From NCBI GenBank assembly GCA_035524315.1, contig DATKPD010000078.1, positions 1-64,000 on the forward strand: 64,000 bases of DNA, given 5' to 3'. The notes below the pieces were generated by a model. The model ran no database searches and was not told where the DNA came from. It saw nothing but the letters and a program-made list of their open reading frames with translations. Shown piece by piece: positions 33,163 through 41,231 of the stretch (positions are counted from its first letter, which is position 1; every line of letters begins with the position of its first letter). The translations under genes were made by a program, and so were the position numbers. Origin of the DNA: BOG-938 sp035524315. Its GTDB lineage: Bacteria; Pseudomonadota; Alphaproteobacteria; Caulobacterales; Caulobacteraceae.

Positions 33163-34194
33163 ATGCAGATCGGCATAATCGGACTGGGCCGCATGGGCGG
33201 CAACATCGCGCGCCGCCTGATGAGGGCCGGGCACCAATGCGTGGTGTTCGACGCCAACCCCGCCGCCGGCGAGGCCTTGGCCAAGGACGGCGCCACGGCG
33301 GTCGCCTCATTGAAGGCTATGGTGGAAGCGCTCGCCGCGCCCCGCGCGGTGTGGTCGATGCTGCCCGCCGGCAAGATCACCGAGGATACGGTCAACCAGC
33401 TCGCCGAGTTGATGACCCCGGGCGATGTGATCATCGACGGCGGCAACGCCTTCTACAAGGACGACATCCGCCGCGCCAAAGCCCTGGCCGGCAAGGGCGT
33501 CGACTATATCGACTGCGGCACCTCCGGCGGCGTCTGGGGGCTCGAGCGGGGGTACTGCATGATGATCGGCGGGCCCGATGCGGCCGTGCAGAGACTGGAC
33601 CCGATCTTCGCCGCCCTCGCCCCCGGCGTCGGCGATATCCCCCGCACGGCCGGGCTGCAGGGCGCCCCGTCGCGCGCCGAGCAGGGCTACATCCACGCCG
33701 GCCCGACCGGCGCGGGACATTTCGTCAAGATGGTGCACAACGGCATCGAATACGGGCTGATGCAGGCCTATGCCGAAGGCTTCGACATCCTGCGCAATAA
33801 GGACTCCAAGGACCTGCCGGAGGAGGAGCGTTTCAGCCTCAACCTGACCGACATCTCCGAGGTGTGGCGGCGCGGCAGCGTGATTTCCTCCTGGCTGCTG
33901 GACCTCAGCGCCATCGCCCTGGCCAAGGACGGGCAGCTGTCGGATTTCTCGGGCTATGTCGAGGATTCCGGCGAGGGCCGCTGGACGGTCGAGGCGGCGA
34001 TCGAGGAAGCGGTGCCCGCCGGGGTGCTGACCAGCGCGCTCTACGCCCGCTTCCGTTCGCGTCAGGAACACACCTTCGGCGAGCGGCTTCTGTCGGCCAT
34101 GCGCTTCGGCTTCGGCGGCCACCAGGAAGGCCAAGAGCCGCCGGCCGCGCCCAAGAACGTCGGCGGCCGCGTGGCCGACAAGGCCGCGAGCTGA
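33163..34194 (+). CDS. gnd: 6-phosphogluconate dehydrogenase, short (GndA-like) form
   Basis: 343 residues from the ATG at 33163 (MQIGIIGLGRMGGNIARRL, which begins directly with the Rossmann fold); the frame is open from 33121 with only a TTG. It decarboxylates 6-phosphogluconate to ribulose 5-phosphate. Seen: GxGxxG at 7-12, DGGNAFYKDD, CGTSGGVWGLERGYCMMIGG and the catalytic Lys/His segment GHFVKMVHNGIEYGLMQAYAEG. The short length (the classic Gnd is about 470) marks the NAD-preferring bacterial class. Asp after the second beta strand (VVFDAN) also favours NAD over NADP. It lies 44 bases after tal-pgi and two bases before zwf. Confidence 0.93.
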   Translation: MQIGIIGLGRMGGNIARRLMRAGHQCVVFDANPAAGEALAKDGATAVASLKAMVEALAAPRAVWSMLPAGKITEDTVNQLAELMTPGDVIIDGGNAFYKDDIRRAKALAGKGVDYIDCGTSGGVWGLERGYCMMIGGPDAAVQRLDPIFAALAPGVGDIPRTAGLQGAPSRAEQGYIHAGPTGAGHFVKMVHNGIEYGLMQAYAEGFDILRNKDSKDLPEEERFSLNLTDISEVWRRGSVISSWLLDLSAIALAKDGQLSDFSGYVEDSGEGRWTVEAAIEEAVPAGVLTSALYARFRSRQEHTFGERLLSAMRFGFGGHQEGQEPPAAPKNVGGRVADKAAS

Positions 34195-34196
34195 CC

Positions 34197-35798
34197 ATGG
34201 CCGACGATGCGCGCCACCCGCCCCAGCCCGCGGTCTCGACCCGGACCGCGCCGCACGCGCTGAAACCCGCCGACCCTTGCGCCATGGTCCTGTTCGGCGC
34301 GACCGGCGATCTGGCCAAGCGGCTGGTGATCCCGGCGCTCTACAACATGTCCCACGCCGGGTTCCTGCCCAAGGACTTCGCCCTGATTGGCGTGGCGCGG
34401 GGCGAGGACGACGTGGACGCTTGGCGCAAGCACCTGCGCGACAACCTGGACGACCTGATCAAGAGCGGCGGCGGAACCTTCAGCGCCGACAAGATCGACG
34501 AGGCGGCGTGGACGCGCCTGTCCGACAGCATGGCGTTCGTCCAGGGCGACTTGACCGACCCCGACCTGTACGGTCGGCTGAAGTCCGCGCTAGACGAGGC
34601 GGAAACAACACGAAAAACGCTCGGCAACGCCCTGTTCTACCTCGCGGTGTCCGACAGCTTGTTCGGGCCCGTGATCGAGCATCTCGGGACGGCCGGTCTG
34701 GTGCGCGAGGCCGGCAGCGCGCCGGGCCAAGGCTGGCGGCGGGTGGCGATCGAGAAGCCCTTCGGTCACGACCTGGAGTCCGCCAAGGCGCTCAACCGCG
34801 ACATCCTCAAGGTCCTGCGCGAGCAGCAGGTGTTCCGCATCGACCATTTCCTGGGCAAGGACACGGTGCAGAACATCCTGGCGTTCCGGTTCGCCAACGG
34901 CCTGTTCGAGCCGATCTGGAACCGCGACCGCATCGACAGCGTGCAGATCACCGCCGCCGAGACCGTGGGGGTGGAAAAGCGCGCCGACTTCTACGAGCAC
35001 GCCGGCGCCCTGCGCGACATGACGCCCAACCATCTGCTCAGCCTGTTGTCGCTGATCGCCATGGAGCCGCCGGTCGGCTTCGAAGGCGACCCCGTGCGCG
35101 CGCGCAAGGCCGACGTGTTGGCCGCCATCCCGCCCGCCTCGCCGGCCAAGGCCGCGCGCGGTCAATATGGCGAGGGCCTGAAGGGCGACAAACGCGTGGT
35201 CGGATACCGCGAGGAGCCCGGCATAGCCAAGGACTCCACCGTCGAGACCTTTGCCGCCCTGCATCTGGAAATCGACAATTGGCGCTGGGCCGGCGTGCCC
35301 TTCTACCTGCGCACCGGCAAGCATCTGGCCGCGCGGGTGACCGAGATCGCCATCCAGTTCAAGCCCGCGCCCTACGGCGTGTTCAAGGATACGCCGGTCG
35401 AGACGTTGCGGCCCAACTGGCTGGTGATGCGCATCGCCCCGGACGAGGGCATCTCGCTCCAGTTCGAGGTCAAGGAACGCGGGCCGGCCATGACCCTGTC
35501 GCCGGTGAAGATGGACTTCCGGTACGACGACTGGTTCGTCCACGAGCCCAACGTCGGCTACGAAACCCTGCTCTACGACGTGATGATCGGCGACCCGACT
35601 CTGTTCGTGCGCAGCGACATGGCCGAAGACGGCTGGCGCATCGTCCAGCCGGTGTTGGACGCCTGGGCGGCGGAAACGCCGGACTTCCCCAACTATGCCT
35701 CGGGCAGCGAAGGCCCCGCCTCGGCGGACGCGCTGATCGCCGCCGACGGGCCACGCCAATGGCGGTCGATCAACCCGGACGGAGACCGCAAGCCTTGA
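34197..35798 (+). CDS. zwf: Glucose-6-phosphate 1-dehydrogenase
   Basis: 533 residues from the ATG at 34197, two bases after the gnd stop. The N-terminal 25 residues are a Pro/Ala extension, followed by the nucleotide loop LFGATGDLAKR (about 32-42). The catalytic signature RIDHFLGKDTVQN (about 213-225) and EKPFGHDL are intact. The C-terminal domain has FYLRTGKHL and the usual substrate loops. It makes 6-phosphoglucono-lactone and NAD(P)H from glucose 6-phosphate. The operon lacks a recognisable 6-phosphogluconolactonase between zwf and gnd. The stop overlaps the next start as TTGA. Confidence 0.95.
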   Translation: MADDARHPPQPAVSTRTAPHALKPADPCAMVLFGATGDLAKRLVIPALYNMSHAGFLPKDFALIGVARGEDDVDAWRKHLRDNLDDLIKSGGGTFSADKIDEAAWTRLSDSMAFVQGDLTDPDLYGRLKSALDEAETTRKTLGNALFYLAVSDSLFGPVIEHLGTAGLVREAGSAPGQGWRRVAIEKPFGHDLESAKALNRDILKVLREQQVFRIDHFLGKDTVQNILAFRFANGLFEPIWNRDRIDSVQITAAETVGVEKRADFYEHAGALRDMTPNHLLSLLSLIAMEPPVGFEGDPVRARKADVLAAIPPASPAKAARGQYGEGLKGDKRVVGYREEPGIAKDSTVETFAALHLEIDNWRWAGVPFYLRTGKHLAARVTEIAIQFKPAPYGVFKDTPVETLRPNWLVMRIAPDEGISLQFEVKERGPAMTLSPVKMDFRYDDWFVHEPNVGYETLLYDVMIGDPTLFVRSDMAEDGWRIVQPVLDAWAAETPDFPNYASGSEGPASADALIAADGPRQWRSINPDGDRKP

Positions 35799-36619
35799 GC
35801 GAGATCGGCGACATCCGGCTGCTGCTCAGCGACGTCGACGGCACCCTGGTCGATCAGGACAAGCGGCTGACGCCCGCCGCCGTGGCCGCGGCCGAGCAGT
35901 TGCGCGACGCCGGCATTGACCTGTCGGTCACCAGCGCGCGGCCGCCGCGGGGTCTAAGCATGTTGGTCGAGCCGCTCGGCCTCACCCTGCCCATGGCCGG
36001 CTTCAACGGCGGCCTGATCGTCCGCCCCGACCTGTCGGTCATCGAAAGCCATCCGATCGATCCCGGCCTGGCGCGCAAGGCCGTCGACCTTCTGACCGGT
36101 CAGGGCCTGGACGTGTGGCTGTATACCGACGCCGACTGGTTCGTCAGCGATCCCAAGGGTGAGCACGTCGATCGCGAGGCGTGGATCTTGCAGTTCGATC
36201 CGATCCCCGCGACCAACTTTACCGCCGATCAGCTCGCGGGCGCCTACAAGATCGTGGGCGTGTCGAAGGACATCGCCAAGGTCGCCGCCACGGCCCCGCT
36301 GGCGCAGGACGTTTTGGGCGCGGGGGTCAGCGCCACCCAGTCCGAGCCCAAGTTCATCGACATCACCAGCGCGCGGGCGACCAAGGGCTTCGTGGTCAAG
36401 TCCCTGGCCAAGCATCTCGGGCTGACGCCGGCTCAGGTGGGGACAATCGGCGATATGCCCAATGACGTGCTGATGTTCCGCGAGAGCGGCTTTTCCATCG
36501 CCATGGGCAACGCCAGCGACGAGGTGAAGGCCCAGGCCAGCGCGTTGACCGACACCAACCGGCAGGACGGGTTCGCCAAGGCGGTGCGCCGTTTCCTGCT
36601 CAAGGACCGCGCGGCCTGA
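35795..36619 (+). CDS. Cof-type HAD sugar phosphatase
   Basis: A 274-residue HAD hydrolase with motif I LLLSDVDGTLVDQDKRL, motif II TSARPPRG (Thr/Ser) and motif IV GTIGDMPNDVLMF, plus the large C2-type cap seen in Cof/YbiV phosphatases. The start is TTG at 35795, overlapping the zwf stop as TTGA with GGAGA upstream. The likely substrate is a sugar phosphate of the pathway, so it may prevent phosphosugar build-up. Exact specificity cannot be predicted. Confidence 0.88.
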   Translation: MSEIGDIRLLLSDVDGTLVDQDKRLTPAAVAAAEQLRDAGIDLSVTSARPPRGLSMLVEPLGLTLPMAGFNGGLIVRPDLSVIESHPIDPGLARKAVDLLTGQGLDVWLYTDADWFVSDPKGEHVDREAWILQFDPIPATNFTADQLAGAYKIVGVSKDIAKVAATAPLAQDVLGAGVSATQSEPKFIDITSARATKGFVVKSLAKHLGLTPAQVGTIGDMPNDVLMFRESGFSIAMGNASDEVKAQASALTDTNRQDGFAKAVRRFLLKDRAA

Positions 36620-36639
36620 AGCCGCAAGGACGAGGCCCC

Positions 36640-37566
36640 ATGACCCCGCGCGTGAAGGAAATCCTCGGTTGGTACGGCGCCGACAGCCCCGGGACCCTGA
36701 CCAATCTGGCCCGCCTGCTCACCCACGGCGTGCTCGGCGGCACGGGCAAGCTGGTGATTCTGCCGGTGGACCAGGGGTTCGAGCACGGCCCGGCCCGCTC
36801 GTTCGCGCCCAATCCGGCCGCCTATGACCCGCGCTATCACTTCGAGCTGGCGATCGAGGCGGGCTGCAACGCCTACGCCGCGCCGCTCGGCTTCATCGAG
36901 GCCGGCGCGCGCGACTACGCCGGTGAAATCCCGCTGATCCTCAAGGTCAACGACGCCGACAGCCTCGACGACAAGGACGAGCCGAACCAGGCCATAACCG
37001 CCAGCGTCGAGGACGCGCTGCGCCTCGGCGCCAGCGCCGTCGGCTTCACCATCTATCCCGGCTCTGGCCACCAGACCGAGATGTTCGGCCAGGTCCGCGC
37101 CATCGCCGAGGAGGCCAAGGCGGCCGGCCTGGCGGTGGTGATCTGGTCCTATCCGCGCGGCGGAGACCTGAGCAAGGCGGGCGAGACCGCAATCGACGTG
37201 GTGGCCTACGCCGCCCACATCGCGGCCCAACTCGGCGCGCACATCGTCAAGGTCAAGCTGCCGACCGACCACATCGAGCAGGCCGCCGCGCGCGCGGTCT
37301 ACGAAGCCGAAAAGATTCCCATCGCCACCCAGGCCGAGCGCGTGAAGCACGTGGTGCAATCCACCTTCGCCGGGCGGCGGATCGTGATCTTCTCGGGCGG
37401 AGCGGCCAATTTCAACGATGCGGCGCTGCACGGGGAGTTCGTGGCGATTCACCAGGGCGGCGGCTTTGGCTCGATCGTCGGGCGCAACTCGTTCCAGCGC
37501 CCGCGCGCCGACGCCCTGCAGATGCTGCGCGGCGCCATGGACGTCTACGCCGGCAAGGCGCAATGA
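36640..37566 (+). CDS. Class I fructose-bisphosphate aldolase (DhnA/archaeal type)
   Basis: A 308-residue TIM-barrel aldolase using a Schiff base. Seen: LVILPVDQGFEHGPARSF near the N-terminus, GFTIYPGSG, VVIWSYPRGG, the Lys region IVKVKLPTDH (about 203-212, catalytic Lys) and the phosphate loops FSGGAAN and GGGFGSIVGRNSFQR. Length fits the family. It starts 20 bases after the HAD gene and overlaps rpe as ATGA. It could cleave fructose 1,6-bisphosphate or act in the gluconeogenic direction. No phosphofructokinase is present in the window, so a condensing role toward hexose phosphate is possible. Confidence 0.93.
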   Translation: MTPRVKEILGWYGADSPGTLTNLARLLTHGVLGGTGKLVILPVDQGFEHGPARSFAPNPAAYDPRYHFELAIEAGCNAYAAPLGFIEAGARDYAGEIPLILKVNDADSLDDKDEPNQAITASVEDALRLGASAVGFTIYPGSGHQTEMFGQVRAIAEEAKAAGLAVVIWSYPRGGDLSKAGETAIDVVAYAAHIAAQLGAHIVKVKLPTDHIEQAAARAVYEAEKIPIATQAERVKHVVQSTFAGRRIVIFSGGAANFNDAALHGEFVAIHQGGGFGSIVGRNSFQRPRADALQMLRGAMDVYAGKAQ

Positions 37567-38231
37567 GCCCGGGTCCAATCATCGTCGCGCCCTCGATCCT
37601 GTCGGCTGATTTCGGGCGGCTGAACGAGGAGGTGCGCGCGGTCGATCAGGCCGGGGCGGACTGGATTCATGTTGACGTGATGGACGGCCGCTTCGTACCC
37701 AACATCACCTTCGGCCCGGTGGTGATCGAGGCCGTGCGCAAGGCCACGGCCAAGCCGCTCAACGTGCATCTGATGATCGTCGAGCCCGAGCGCTATCTGC
37801 AGGACTTCGCCGAGGCGGGGGCCGACCACCTGCTGGTGCAGGCCGAGCCGGGCTCGACCATCCACCTGCACCGCGTGCTGTCCAAGGTGCGCGACCTGGG
37901 CAAGAAGGCCGGAGCGGTGCTCGATCCCGCCACGCCGCCGAGCGCGATCGAATATGTGCTGCACCTCTGCGACGTGGTGCTGGTGATGACCGTCAATCCC
38001 GGGTTCGGCGGCCAGGCCTTCCTGCCCGAGATGCTGCCCAAGATCCGCCAGCTCCGGGCGATGTGCGACGCGCGCGGCCTGAACCCGGTGATCGAGGTCG
38101 ACGGCGGCCAGGACGCAGCCCACGCCGCCCAGGCGATCCAGGCCGGGGCCACGGCCATTGTCGCCGGCAGCGCCATCTTCGGCGCCCCCGACTACGCCGC
38201 CGCCGTCCGCGCGATCCGCGAGGCCGCATGA
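37563..38231 (+). CDS. rpe: Ribulose-phosphate 3-epimerase
   Basis: A 222-residue TIM barrel interconverting ribulose 5-phosphate and xylulose 5-phosphate. Metal and acid/base residues are visible in IVAPSILSADFGRL, WIHVDVMDGRFVPNITFGP, NVHLMIVEPERYL, VMTVNPGFGGQ and VIEVDGGQD. It overlaps the aldolase upstream and manA downstream by four bases each (ATGA). It links Gnd product to transketolase. No ribose-5-phosphate isomerase lies in the operon, so that activity must be elsewhere. Confidence 0.96.
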   Translation: MSPGPIIVAPSILSADFGRLNEEVRAVDQAGADWIHVDVMDGRFVPNITFGPVVIEAVRKATAKPLNVHLMIVEPERYLQDFAEAGADHLLVQAEPGSTIHLHRVLSKVRDLGKKAGAVLDPATPPSAIEYVLHLCDVVLVMTVNPGFGGQAFLPEMLPKIRQLRAMCDARGLNPVIEVDGGQDAAHAAQAIQAGATAIVAGSAIFGAPDYAAAVRAIREAA

Positions 38232-39226
38232 GCGCCCAGGCCCTTTATCCCCTCCGCTTCGAGCCGCTGTTCCAGTACCGCCTGTGGGGCGGACGCAAGC
38301 TGGGCGCCTGGATGGACGAGCCCTTGCCGCCGCATGATCCGATCGGCGAGGCGTGGATCCTCAGCGATCGCCCCGACCACGCCAGCCCGATCGCCAACGG
38401 GCCGCTTAAGGGCCGCACCCTGACCGATCTGATGCGCGAGCATAAGGACGCCCTGCTCGGCCCGCGCGCCCAGCAAATCGACCGCTTCCCCCTGCTGCTC
38501 AAGTTCCTCGACGTGAAGCAGATGCTGTCGGTGCAGGTGCATCCGCGCGACGACCAGACGGCGCTGATTCCAGCTGGCGACACCGGCAAGACCGAGGCGT
38601 GGGTGGTGCTGGAGGCCGAGCCCAAAAGCCGCATCTACGCCGGCTTGAGGCCAGGCGTAACGCCCCAAGACCTGCGCGGCCTGACCCTGAAGACCGCCGA
38701 CGACCGGCTGGCCAGTTTCAAGCCCGAGGTCGGTCAGGGTGTGCAGATCGAGGCCGGCACGGTGCATTCGCTCGGCGACGGGGTGATGGTGTTCGAGGTG
38801 CAGGAGAACAGCGACGTCACATTCCGCCTTTACGACTGGGACCATGTGGACGCGCGCACCGGCAAGCCTCGCGACCTGCAGGTCGACCAGGCCCTGGCCT
38901 GCGTCGACTTCGGTCAAGGCGCCGTCACGCCGGTAACGCCCAAGACCGAAGCGACGGATCCGGTGCGGCGCGAAGCCATTTTCGACAATGCCCATTTCCG
39001 CCTGGAACGCCTGACCGGCGCGGCGCCGTTCTCGGTCGGCGCGTCTGGGGCCCCGCGCATCCTGGTTTGCGTCGATGGCGCAGGCGTGGTCGAAGCCGAG
39101 GGCGCGCAGGCCGTCAATTTCAGGCGCGGCGGCGTAATCCTGCTGCCCGCCGCGCTCGGCCCTTGCCGACTGCGCCCGGATCGACCGACAACCGTCCTGC
39201 AAATCGCCATCCCGGACCTGCCATGA
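38228..39226 (+). CDS. manA: Class I mannose-6-phosphate isomerase
   Basis: 332 residues from the ATG at 38228, overlapping rpe; the longer open frame upstream is only overlap. This zinc cupin enzyme interconverts mannose 6-phosphate and fructose 6-phosphate. Seen: FQYRLWGGRKLGAWM, PLLLKFLDVKQMLSVQVHP (metal His, Gln), EAWVVLEAEP and IEAGTVHSLGDGVMVFEVQENSDVTFRLYDWD (metal His and product-binding Glu/Arg). The length fits short class I enzymes of the YvyI type. It is the entry point from mannose into this pentose phosphate operon. Confidence 0.92.
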   Translation: MSAQALYPLRFEPLFQYRLWGGRKLGAWMDEPLPPHDPIGEAWILSDRPDHASPIANGPLKGRTLTDLMREHKDALLGPRAQQIDRFPLLLKFLDVKQMLSVQVHPRDDQTALIPAGDTGKTEAWVVLEAEPKSRIYAGLRPGVTPQDLRGLTLKTADDRLASFKPEVGQGVQIEAGTVHSLGDGVMVFEVQENSDVTFRLYDWDHVDARTGKPRDLQVDQALACVDFGQGAVTPVTPKTEATDPVRREAIFDNAHFRLERLTGAAPFSVGASGAPRILVCVDGAGVVEAEGAQAVNFRRGGVILLPAALGPCRLRPDRPTTVLQIAIPDLP

Positions 39227-39972
39227 AAAACCTGATCATCTTCGACCTCGACGGCACCCTGGCCGAAAGCAAGTCGCCGCTGGCCCCGGACATGGCCCAG
39301 TGGCTGGGACGGCTGCTGGACGTGTCGCAGGTGGCCGTGATCTCGGGCGGGGCCTGGCCGCAGTTTCAGAGCCAGCTTCTGGCCAACCTGCCCAAGACCG
39401 GCCGGCTGGACCGGCTGTCGCTGCTGCCGACCAGCGGCACGCGCTTCCTGCGCTACCAGGATGGCGACTGGAAGCAGCTCTACGCCGAGGACTTCACCGC
39501 TGAGCAGAAGACCAAGATCATCGACGCGCTGAACAAGTGCCTGGACGCATCGGGCCTGCGCCCCGAGCAGCACTGGGGCGAGGTGATCGAGGATCGCGGC
39601 AGCCAGATCACCATGTCGGCCCTGGGCCAGCAGGCGCCGCTGGACGTTAAGAAGACCTGGGACCCCGACTTCGCCAAGCGCAAGCGGCTCAAGGCCATGC
39701 TGCAGCCCCTGCTGCCCGAGTTCGCCATCGGCATGGGCGGCGCCAGCTCGATCGACGTGACGCGGCCGGGCGTGGACAAGGCCTACGGCGTGCAGAAGCT
39801 GGCCGAGATCCTGGGCATTCCCATCTCTGAAATGGTGTTCGTGGGCGACGCCCTGTTCGAGGGCGGCAACGACTATCCGGCCCGGCGCACAGGCGCCGCC
39901 TGCATCCAGATCGACGGCCCGCACGAGACCATGAAGGTGATCGAAACCTACATCGTGTGCACGGGTCAGTAA
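39223..39972 (+). CDS. HAD-type phosphomannomutase-like protein
   Basis: A 249-residue HAD protein that overlaps manA (ATGA). Motif I is FDLDGTLAESKSPL, followed by VAVISGGAWPQFQSQLL and a cap domain. The late part IGMGGASSIDVTRPGVDKAYGVQKL and FVGDALFEGGNDYPA resembles eukaryotic phosphomannomutase PMM2 (conserved GGN and aspartates), which also is a HAD enzyme. That would interconvert mannose 1-phosphate and mannose 6-phosphate, joining the GH130 product to ManA. A mannosyl-3-phosphoglycerate-phosphatase-like role is an alternative. The mutase call is by pattern and context, not tested. Confidence 0.75.
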   Translation: MKNLIIFDLDGTLAESKSPLAPDMAQWLGRLLDVSQVAVISGGAWPQFQSQLLANLPKTGRLDRLSLLPTSGTRFLRYQDGDWKQLYAEDFTAEQKTKIIDALNKCLDASGLRPEQHWGEVIEDRGSQITMSALGQQAPLDVKKTWDPDFAKRKRLKAMLQPLLPEFAIGMGGASSIDVTRPGVDKAYGVQKLAEILGIPISEMVFVGDALFEGGNDYPARRTGAACIQIDGPHETMKVIETYIVCTGQ

Positions 39973-39982
39973 GGATCGCGTC

Positions 39983-40027
39983 ATGACGCGTCTGTCGATG
40001 AAGCGTCTATTGATGAAGCGTTTGGGC
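39983..40027 (+). repeat. Triplicated 15-base repeat at the GH130 start
   Basis: Three tandem 15-base units, ATGACGCGTCTGTCG, ATGAAGCGTCTATTG and ATGAAGCGTTTGGGC, encode Met-(Thr/Lys)-Arg-Leu-X three times. Each holds an in-frame ATG, so repeat number would change the N-terminus and start choice without breaking the frame. Confidence 0.75.
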
Positions 40028-41074
40028 GTGATCATGGAGCCGGCGTCTGGAGACCCGAACGAGGTCGAGGGCGTGCTCAACCCCGCCGCCGCGCGCGGAC
40101 CGGACGGACACCTCTATCTGTTCCCGCGACTGGTGGCGAAGGGCAACTATTCGCGCATCGGCATCGCCCGGGTGATCTTCGGCGACAATGGCGACCCGGT
40201 CGGCGTGGAGCGGCTGGGCGTCGCCCTGGAGCCAGAGGCCGACTACGAACTGGCCGGCCACGGAATCGGCGGCTGCGAAGACGCCCGCATCAACTATGTC
40301 GAGCCGCTCGGCCACTATGTGATGACCTACACGGCGCTGTCGGCGCGCGGGCCGCGCATCGCCATCGCCCGCTCCGACGACCTGCTGCATTGGGAGCGCG
40401 TGGGCCTGGCGCGGTTCACCTCCAACCGGGGCATCGATGTCGACGGCGTCGACAACAAGGATGCGGCGGTGTTTCCCGTGTTCATCGAGGATCCCAGGAA
40501 CATTCCGTCGATCGCCATGCTGCATCGGCCGCTGTTCCCCGGCACCCGCCCGGAAGAACGGGTCAAGTCGCCGAGCGATGCGGGGCCGCCGATGCTGCAG
40601 AACATGTGGATTTCCTATTGGCACACCAACGCCAGCCATGAACTGGTGCGGCCGGGCAAGTTCGTCACGCATCGCCTGCTGGCCAAGGGCGAGGCCCCAT
40701 GGGAGACGCTCAAGATCGGCTGCGGAACCGCACCGGTCGATTGCGGCCAAGGCTGGCTGATCGTCTATCACGGCGTGCACGAGACCGGCGTCTCGCCGTC
40801 CGGCCGGCATGAGCTGAACTATTCGGCCGGAATCATGATCCTCGATCGCGAACACCCGCACCGTATCCTCTACCGCTCGCCAGAGCCGGTGCTGTTCCCT
40901 GAAACCGACCTGGAGTTGCATGGGGCGGTGGACAGCGTGGTGTTTCCCACCGGCATCGACCGCCGCACCGATATCGGGCAACCGGATCGCTACGACGTGT
41001 ACTACGGCATGGCCGACGACCGCATCGGCGTGGCCTCGCTCCAGCTGCCGCCGTCACTGGCTCGCGAGCGCTAA
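39983..41074 (+). CDS. GH130 family mannoside phosphorylase/glycosidase
   Basis: A 363-residue five-bladed propeller of glycoside hydrolase family 130, which mostly phosphorolyses beta-mannosides to mannose 1-phosphate. Seen: NEVEGVLNPAA, PRLVAKGNYSRIG, GGCEDARINYV with the catalytic-type Asp, TALSARGPRIAIARS, NKDAAVFP and YHGVHETG with phosphate-binding residues. No signal peptide, so it acts on an imported oligosaccharide or an internal mannan. The start is ambiguous: three ATG codons sit in a triplicated 15-base repeat (39983, 39998, 40013); AAGGA lies ahead of the first. Last gene of the operon, 10 bases after the HAD gene. Confidence 0.88.
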   Translation: MTRLSMKRLLMKRLGVIMEPASGDPNEVEGVLNPAAARGPDGHLYLFPRLVAKGNYSRIGIARVIFGDNGDPVGVERLGVALEPEADYELAGHGIGGCEDARINYVEPLGHYVMTYTALSARGPRIAIARSDDLLHWERVGLARFTSNRGIDVDGVDNKDAAVFPVFIEDPRNIPSIAMLHRPLFPGTRPEERVKSPSDAGPPMLQNMWISYWHTNASHELVRPGKFVTHRLLAKGEAPWETLKIGCGTAPVDCGQGWLIVYHGVHETGVSPSGRHELNYSAGIMILDREHPHRILYRSPEPVLFPETDLELHGAVDSVVFPTGIDRRTDIGQPDRYDVYYGMADDRIGVASLQLPPSLARER

Positions 41075-41231
41075 AGCGGCTGGAGCCAGACCGACGATGC
41101 GATGAGGACGGAGCGCTTGGCGCCCGCCACCCCGGGATCGTTCCCACAATTCGGGTGACAATCCGAAGCGAGCTCTTAAAGTCGTGGCCAAGGCCATGTA
41201 GTCGAGGGCCGCAGGCAGGGAAGGAACGGTT
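41075..41231. promoter_or_regulatory. Promoter region of the ester-hydrolase cluster with CGTTCCCAC motif
   Basis: 157 bases between the GH130 stop and the first exported hydrolase. CGTTCCCAC (41139-41147) is followed by CGGG and ATCCGA, an arrangement repeated upstream of the paralogous gene at 44552. A GGGAAGGAACGG stretch provides the ribosome site. Confidence 0.4.

Noticed and set aside
30140..33310. Minus-strand frame of over 1000 codons opposite the Tal-Pgi gene
   Set aside because: A shadow caused by GC-rich third positions. It is His/Gly/Arg/Leu-biased with no domain, while the plus strand encodes complete transaldolase and isomerase.
34277..35790. Plus-strand frame running through zwf in a second frame
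   Set aside because: Arg/Pro/Gly-rich with no motif until the HAD start. Only the part from TTG 35795 is a real gene.
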